Part shown: in pieces, positions 59,231 to 64,000 of the stretch
Numbering within the stretch: position 1 is the first letter of the stretch
How the letters are laid out: each line of letters starts with the position of its first letter
Source: Mimachlamys varia
Lineage: Eukaryota; Mollusca; Bivalvia; Pectinida; Pectinidae
Assembly (NCBI GenBank): GCA_947623455.1
Contig: OX392527.1
Span: 48,404,401 to 48,468,400 of the forward strand
Length of the DNA stretch: 64,000 bases
Reading direction: 5' to 3'
Notes under the pieces: generated by a model
Seen by the model: only the letters and a program-made list of their open reading frames with translations
What the model was told of the DNA's origin: nothing
The model's database searches: none
Translations under genes and position numbers: made by a program

Positions 59231-61007
59231 CCGTAAAAACTCGTGTAATCTGCGCACTTTTTTAAGGGAAATTAAAATCAAATAGTTGGGGGTGCGTAAA
59301 TTACAATGATATAGATGTGTGTCAAGTTTTTTTTCAGTGAAAGATCGAGAAATCTGAAGGACGCCGCCATATTGGAAAGTCGGGATTGTTTCCTTTTGTA
59401 CACAAGATCCAGACGACGCAAGCAGAATAAATAAATTAATATTAAAACCATTCAAAATATATACTGTATTTGTGTTGTTATTTATGAATTACACGGGAAT
59501 TGACGATAAGTTATTTATGATTGACGTCCCGATGTCATTTGGACCAGGCCAGAGTTGAGACGGCCGCTCGGCATACAACGTTTATTTGACAAGTAATTAT
59601 AAGCCCAATTAGGTAAACAAAACATTAAACGCAAATACAGGCATTCTATTTCACTCGTGTGGTCATCTAAAACCATAGTTTATCTAATAGTTTAGAAAAA
59701 ATCAGGTATTGATATTGCCGATAAATATTCCGACCACGGTAAAAGTTTCGTCTCGTTATCACTTTGACATACTTTCGTTTTCAGTTCCAGACGAATAATC
59801 ACTAAAGGCGTGTCCAATTAAGTTCCTTGCTTTTCTTCTCGTAATCCTGCAGCCATTTCAATTGCACTTGCAACATCTTCGGCAGTAAATATTTCAAAAT
59901 GTCATCGAATTCGCAGGAACTCGTTTCAAAATCGAAAGTCGCCATTGCGTTCTACGTGAGTAACTTTCGTAGTAAATTCTTTGGTTTTCGCGGGAATATC
60001 GTGTCATGTGATGCCTTTATGAATGGAAATTTCTATTACTATTTCGGTCGCCAGAGTCGCGTGATACATTCGGCCAATCAAAACCGTCGTAACATGTTTT
60101 CTATACCAATCGTAAAATCGCTTCTTCACGACCGTCGGAACCACAAGGATGGCGGACGATGTCTCATAAAAGCAATAACAGAGACCACACGAAGCAAATA
60201 AAGCGTGTAAAGGCGTTAACAGGGGCCGAGGAGTTAACCGTAAGAGTTATAACATTTACACATATAATTAGTTAATGCAACGTAACGTTTATGCCATATC
60301 ATCTATGCTGTTACCGCTAATTATCGCAACAATGCTTTCACCGTCTCCACGTGGTCGCCTTTGTGTTTACATTACATATAACCAATCAAAGGTAGCCTAT
60401 TATCGAGGACTGAGAGCGTGTCAAAAAAGGCAATTTTTCATTGGTCAACCCGTGGGACTGTCTTAGGCCTGTACCCGTGTGATTGCGGTAGCCTAATTAT
60501 ACCAAGCCGTCGGTTTTATGAAAGTTATTATCGTCTAATTGATCAGGAGAACACTTCTAAGGTAATTACCGTTTAAACAAGATACCCTACTCAATGAGAT
60601 CAGTACTAGTATACGGTAATTGTGCTTTTAATTACACCTGTCGTCGATAATTACATGTCAGCTTGACCGAGGATGGTTTTTGATCGACCAGGCGTGTGTA
60701 GGGTTCGGTAGGCACAAAATACGTTTTTCTTATACTTGCTAATAATTATGCATTTTTCTAATAAATGAATAACACAAACTCAACCATGTTTTTTTTTTAT
60801 TTACTGGAGAAAATCGTCACCTAAAAAGAGAAAAAAGAATATTGAATGACATGAGAACGAGACAAATTAATGGTCGTCAACTTTGCGATTTTTTCGATTT
60901 TTTTGGGTGCGTGAATTATATTGATACAGACCTTTTTCCAGCAGTTTTGGGGTGATTTTTAGGGTGCGCAAATTACACTGGTGCGTAGATTACACGAGTT
61001 TTTACGG
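59231..61007. mobile_element. 1,777-bp TIR element with TA target duplication, in intron 6
   Basis: 27 of 28 terminal bases match as inverted repeats (CCGTAAAAACTCGTGTAATC at each end), flanked by TA (59229-59230 and 61008-61009). Subterminal copies of GTGCG(N)AATTA are present near both ends. The TA duplication points to the Tc1/mariner group or a similar superfamily. The interior has only short frames (59899-60201 plus; about 45 codons near 59.9 kb minus) and no transposase I recognise. Confidence 0.9.
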
Positions 61008-61259
61008 TAGATTGAGGGGTCCAGAGTACCTGACTGTAACTAAAATCCTGATTTTTGCTTGTTTACACTGTCTATTTCTTTCTGTCAGAAGCAATGACAA
61101 TCCAGAAACAGATTTGGATGAATGCAATGATAAATCTGTGCATGTTTACTTCTTCCTATGGTTTGGTTCAAGTGCATTAATTTTGTTTATTATGGAATAT
61201 TTCTGTGACAACCGTACTGTTTCAACCGAATACACAATGTAGCAACAAATCTTCACTGT

Positions 61260-61333
61260 CACAGCCTTTTACTAGGGGAGATAACTCCCCTTCGTTCACC
61301 GTCACAGCCTCTTAGTAGGGGAGATAACTCACC
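61260..61333. repeat. Tandem copy of the exon 6 donor region
   Basis: 'TAGGGGAGATAACTC.CCTTC' occurs at about 61275-61294 and at the real donor (61316-61335), both preceded by 'GTCACAGCCT'. Unit about 42 bp. Confidence 0.85.
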
Positions 61334-61465
61334 TTCAGTCATATCGGACTGCCATTTGTCCAGTCGACTTCCCAGATGTGGCCCCCACAAGCCTTTCTCC
61401 CGTAGCAATTCCCCCTCGGTCTGGGCCCACTCCTCAGCCAGGTATTTTGCCATATGTTCTTGGCC
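61333..61465 (-). CDS. WDFY3: WDFY3-like exon 6
   Basis: Encodes 'EEWAQTEGELLREKGLWGP', 'LGSRLDKWQSDMTE', a conserved block immediately before 'GPCRMRKKM' of exon 7. Acceptor ACTTCAG, donor GTGAGT; phase 0 to 1. Confidence 0.95.
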
Positions 61466-61817
61466 CTGAAGTATGTGAATAAACTCAATGTTGTATCTAA
61501 TACACCGCCAACACACACACTGGCATACACATATATGGAGATATTAGCCAGGTGGCATGACTTGTTGTTAGCACCTGTGCAGCCCCTGTGAATTCCTCAG
61601 AATTAAATTGATTAATATATATGCTTATATCTACACACAGCAAAGTGCTTTCAAATGGCTTATGTTAGCCAGAAAGGAGATTATTGCAAATGTTTTTGAT
61701 TATCATAATGATCTTCAGTACTGCGTGTCAAATAAAATTGAATTACCAACATGTTAGCATCACTTCAACTTTTAAGGAATATTATTTATAGCTCAGGAAA
61801 TTTGACTTTAAACTTAC

Positions 61818-61895
61818 GTGTATATACTGCTGAAACTGCAGCTCAGACAAGTCTTTGACTATAGCCATGTGTGTGAGTGTCCAAGAAATATAGTC
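61818..61895 (-). CDS. WDFY3: WDFY3-like exon 5
   Basis: 26 codons: 'DYISWTLTHMAIVKDLSELQ' then 'FQQYIH'. Helical, part of the long alpha-helical region upstream of PH-BEACH. Acceptor CTCTACAG, donor GTAAGT; phase 0. Confidence 0.85.
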
Positions 61896-62156
61896 CTGTA
61901 GAGAAAATGAAGAGGACACAGTGTACAACATGACACATGTATTGGTGTTTTCTTTCAGTATGTTAAGAAATAATTTTCTTCAAAAATTTCTCTTGAAAAA
62001 GTGAAGATCTTGGCAGTATTAAACATACCAATTTGTAAATATATCAATATAATCAATCAATTTAGTCCAAATTTGCATAAAAAGATGTTACACAGCTTGT
62101 TTAAAGAGTGAAAATCTTTTGAGAAGGAAATCTCCATTGATTGTATATCACCTTAA

Positions 62157-62320
62157 AGGCCCAATATACGTAACTTTAGGCAAAACTTGAAGCGGAAATC
62201 AAGCCAAATAACTTATCATATTTATAGATTTAGTTAAGATTAACTGATATCAGCAATATTCAAGATGTCATAATTGTTCAGAAATCCTAAAAATTTCCTG
62301 AAGTTACATATATTGGGCCT
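62157..62320. mobile_element. 164-bp TTAA-flanked MITE in intron 4
   Basis: Ends AGGCCCAATATACGTAACTT and AAGTTACATATATTGGGCCT are inverted repeats, flanked by TTAA on each side (62153-62156, 62321-62324). TTAA duplication indicates mobilisation by a piggyBac-type transposase. No ORF. Confidence 0.9.
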
Positions 62321-62353
62321 TTAAGGCAATGATGAAATATGTTAGATACTCAC

Positions 62354-62455
62354 AGTCATGTGAACATTAGACGAAGGAGATGACTTTAGGGGCAGCTCTT
62401 TCTTCTTGGTTCTTGTTGCAAATCGTAACATACCACTCCCAACCTTTTGTAGTTT
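62354..62455 (-). CDS. WDFY3: WDFY3-like exon 4
   Basis: 34 codons: 'KLQKVGSGMLRFATRTKKKE' then a Ser-rich end. Acceptor TTGACAG, donor GTGAGT; phase 0. Assigned by frame continuity with exons 3 and 5. Confidence 0.82.
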
Positions 62456-62730
62456 CTGTCAATGTAACACCAAAAGCACAATGAGACAAGCTCTAAGCAT
62501 GCCACTCTTTCAACCTTATTTATCTATTTTCAAAGGCCCTGTTGCAGCTATATAGAGGTTTTGGCCAAAAGAGCTTATTCATTAAATATGACTGATAAAA
62601 TTCGCCTCTGGAATGACGAACTTGCAGTCACTCTTAATAGCCTAAAGGTGCAAATTAAACTTCCATAAAAATTTCTTTGATTGCATTAAGTATATACCTC
62701 TCTTAAACAACTGATAAGACTGGGACCTAC

Positions 62731-62836
62731 CGATTGTATCTGAGCTGGAAGTCTCTCTGTGTAGGAAACGTTGCCCTTTCTCTCCGAGTCAGCATACGCT
62801 ATCCACACCTTAGAGGCACTCTCCTGTATCAAACCC
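62731..62836 (-). CDS. WDFY3: WDFY3-like exon 3
   Basis: Encodes 'GLIQESASKVWIAYADSERK' and 'TERLPAQIQS'. Acceptor GTTTAG, donor GTAGGT; phase 2 to 0. Part of the helical region upstream of PH-BEACH. Confidence 0.85.
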
Positions 62837-63004
62837 CTAAACACACGACATCATTTCGTCAAAAAAAAAAAAAAAAACATTTCCAAAAATAATCAAACTT
62901 AATAGGAACGAAAATCAAATAGATTTTCAAAGATTAAAAGAGTAAACAATGCCTTGGCCATCTCAGATTACCTGAAATGTATGAGCTAAAGTTGGTGGTC
63001 TTAC

Positions 63005-63090
63005 CTGACAGAACTGAGATCTGGAGATGTTATCTTGGCACTAGCTGGGTCCATGTTATTCAGCTGAGTTTTAAACACTTCTTCAAGAAC
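63005..63090 (-). CDS. WDFY3: WDFY3-like exon 2
   Basis: Encodes 'VLEEVFKTQLNNMDPASAKI' and 'SPDLSSV'. Acceptor GACTAG, donor GTAAGA; phase 0 to 2, fitting both neighbours. Confidence 0.82.
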
Positions 63091-63582
63091 CTAGTCGAGG
63101 GAGGCAAGAAAAATGTTTCAATTTTAGAAAGATAAACAGTCGAGACTATCTGAAGTGACTTTCAAAAGGACTGTTTAATTTTGGTCAGATATATATATAT
63201 GGCAGGCTTGATGCTTAACGATGTATACATTGAATGAAATTGCATAAAAAATAAGTCTTGTACATGTATTAATATCTTAATTGTGATGACAATGATTACA
63301 CTGAATAAAATCCCTCGTCTGCATCGAAATCAAAAATTGAAATTAATTTTCTTTCGTTAAAACCGTTTTATCTTAACTTTTACTAATACCTGTTAACAGA
63401 GCTTCAGTTTGAGTGGAGAAAATTTTGCAAATCATCAGTTAATACATGTTTTCAATTAAAGTACAGTTTTATGAAATTTTAAAAGGACATAGCCTTTTGA
63501 AACGGGGACAGTTTCTCCCATACATGTATTTATTTTTTATTTCCCACCATTCAACACCATCTATACACAAGTTTCAGCATAC

Positions 63583-63775
63583 CGGTTTTTTACAGGCATA
63601 CAACTCCTCCCAAACACGTTTGGCTGCGTTGGCCACCAGGTGGTGCCCTTCTATGACACTAGAACTCAGCTCCATATAGGCAAGATCCGCCACCTCCTCC
63701 GTATACTCCTCACCTTCCTCCATATTTACATGCCACGTTGTCCGCATAGCCTTACCCCCGTGCAGGTTGGCAGCA
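63583..63775 (-). CDS. WDFY3: WDFY3-like exon 1 of this window (gene continues beyond 64000)
   Basis: Encodes 'NLHGGKAMRTTWHVNMEEGE' and 'SSSVIEGHHLVANAAKRVWE', an alpha-helical stretch of the late armadillo-like region. Acceptor TATTTCAG at 63776, donor GTATGC; enters with two codon bases supplied by an upstream exon, so the first part of the gene lies right of the window. Confidence 0.85.
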
Positions 63776-64000
63776 CTGAAATAGAAGTCCTCAGTACAAA
63801 CATGGGGTAATTGTTAACAGGGAGATGGCCAGGCCAAACCTGTGGAAAACAGGGAGATGGTCGGGCCAAACCTGTGGAACACTCATAGCCTTACCCCCGT
63901 GTAAGTTAGCGGCACTGAAATAGAAGTCCTCAGTACAAACATGGGGGTAATTATTAACAGGGAGATGGCCGGGTCAAACCTGTGGAACACACTGAACTCT
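63745..64000. repeat. 140-bp tandem duplication carrying the exon 1 acceptor
   Basis: 63745-63883 and 63884-64000 share 'CATAGCCTTACCCCCGTG', 'GGCACTGAAATAGAAGTCCT'-type blocks and 'AACAGGGAGATGGCC'. The second copy includes a full polypyrimidine/AG acceptor and about 30 exon bases. A smaller 33-bp tandem ('CAGGGAGATGG.C.GGCCAAA') is nested in the first copy. Confidence 0.9.

Noticed and set aside
59899..60201. 100-codon plus-strand frame as a transposase
   Set aside because: No DDE motif or DNA-binding signature; it lies within the TIR element but cannot be called a transposase.

Overview
This is AT-rich animal nuclear DNA: multi-exon genes with GT-AG introns, diverged retrotransposons, miniature inverted-repeat elements and minisatellites, and no prokaryotic gene organisation. 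The repeat types (a tandem family containing 'CAAGATGG' and 'GGGACCAA', frequent ACATGTA words, a complete DIRS-type element, a tRNA-derived SINE) suggest a marine mollusc, most likely a bivalve. That assignment is inferred, not proven.

Left third (1-16 kb): a decayed Ty3/Gypsy pol remnant (1-1374), a possible Gypsy LTR near 3.5 kb, a SINE-like tRNA-derived repeat (about 5.0-5.2 kb), several direct-repeat blocks, and on the minus strand the 5' part of a type II membrane glycosyltransferase related to core 1 beta-1,3-galactosyltransferase (C1GALT1). Its cytoplasmic tail, membrane anchor and catalytic exon are visible (15464 down to 11421). Its last exon(s) were not found. A LINE remnant sits in its second intron.

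16.0-23.0 kb: a DIRS-family tyrosine-recombinase retrotransposon with inverted terminal repeats, gag-like, RT/RNase H and recombinase regions, and an internal complementary region matching both termini. It carries frameshifts, an internal duplication, and a 1,583-bp inserted TIR element flanked by TTAA that interrupts the recombinase. 23-36.7 kb holds no gene I can support, only repeats and simple sequence.

Right 27 kb (about 36.7-64 kb, minus strand): the 3' part of a WDFY3/ALFY (Drosophila blue cheese) orthologue. I could place 30 consecutive coding exons with GT-AG sites that keep one frame for 4,381 bp (about 1,459 residues plus stop): late armadillo-like region, PH-like domain, BEACH domain, WD40 repeats, a linker with a possible LC3-interacting motif, and a C-terminal FYVE zinc finger. 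The gene continues past 64000. The protein family is a scaffold for selective autophagy of aggregates.

The most unusual signal is in this gene: at several exon boundaries the intron opens with tandem copies of the exon's own last bases plus its 5' splice site. The largest are a roughly 20-bp minisatellite of about 1.3 kb after exon 17 and a 54-bp minisatellite after exon 29. Smaller examples occur after exons 6, 9, 15 and 25, and acceptor-side duplications at exons 1 and 22. Exons are numbered from the first one visible in this window. Several TIR elements with identifiable target duplications lie in its introns.
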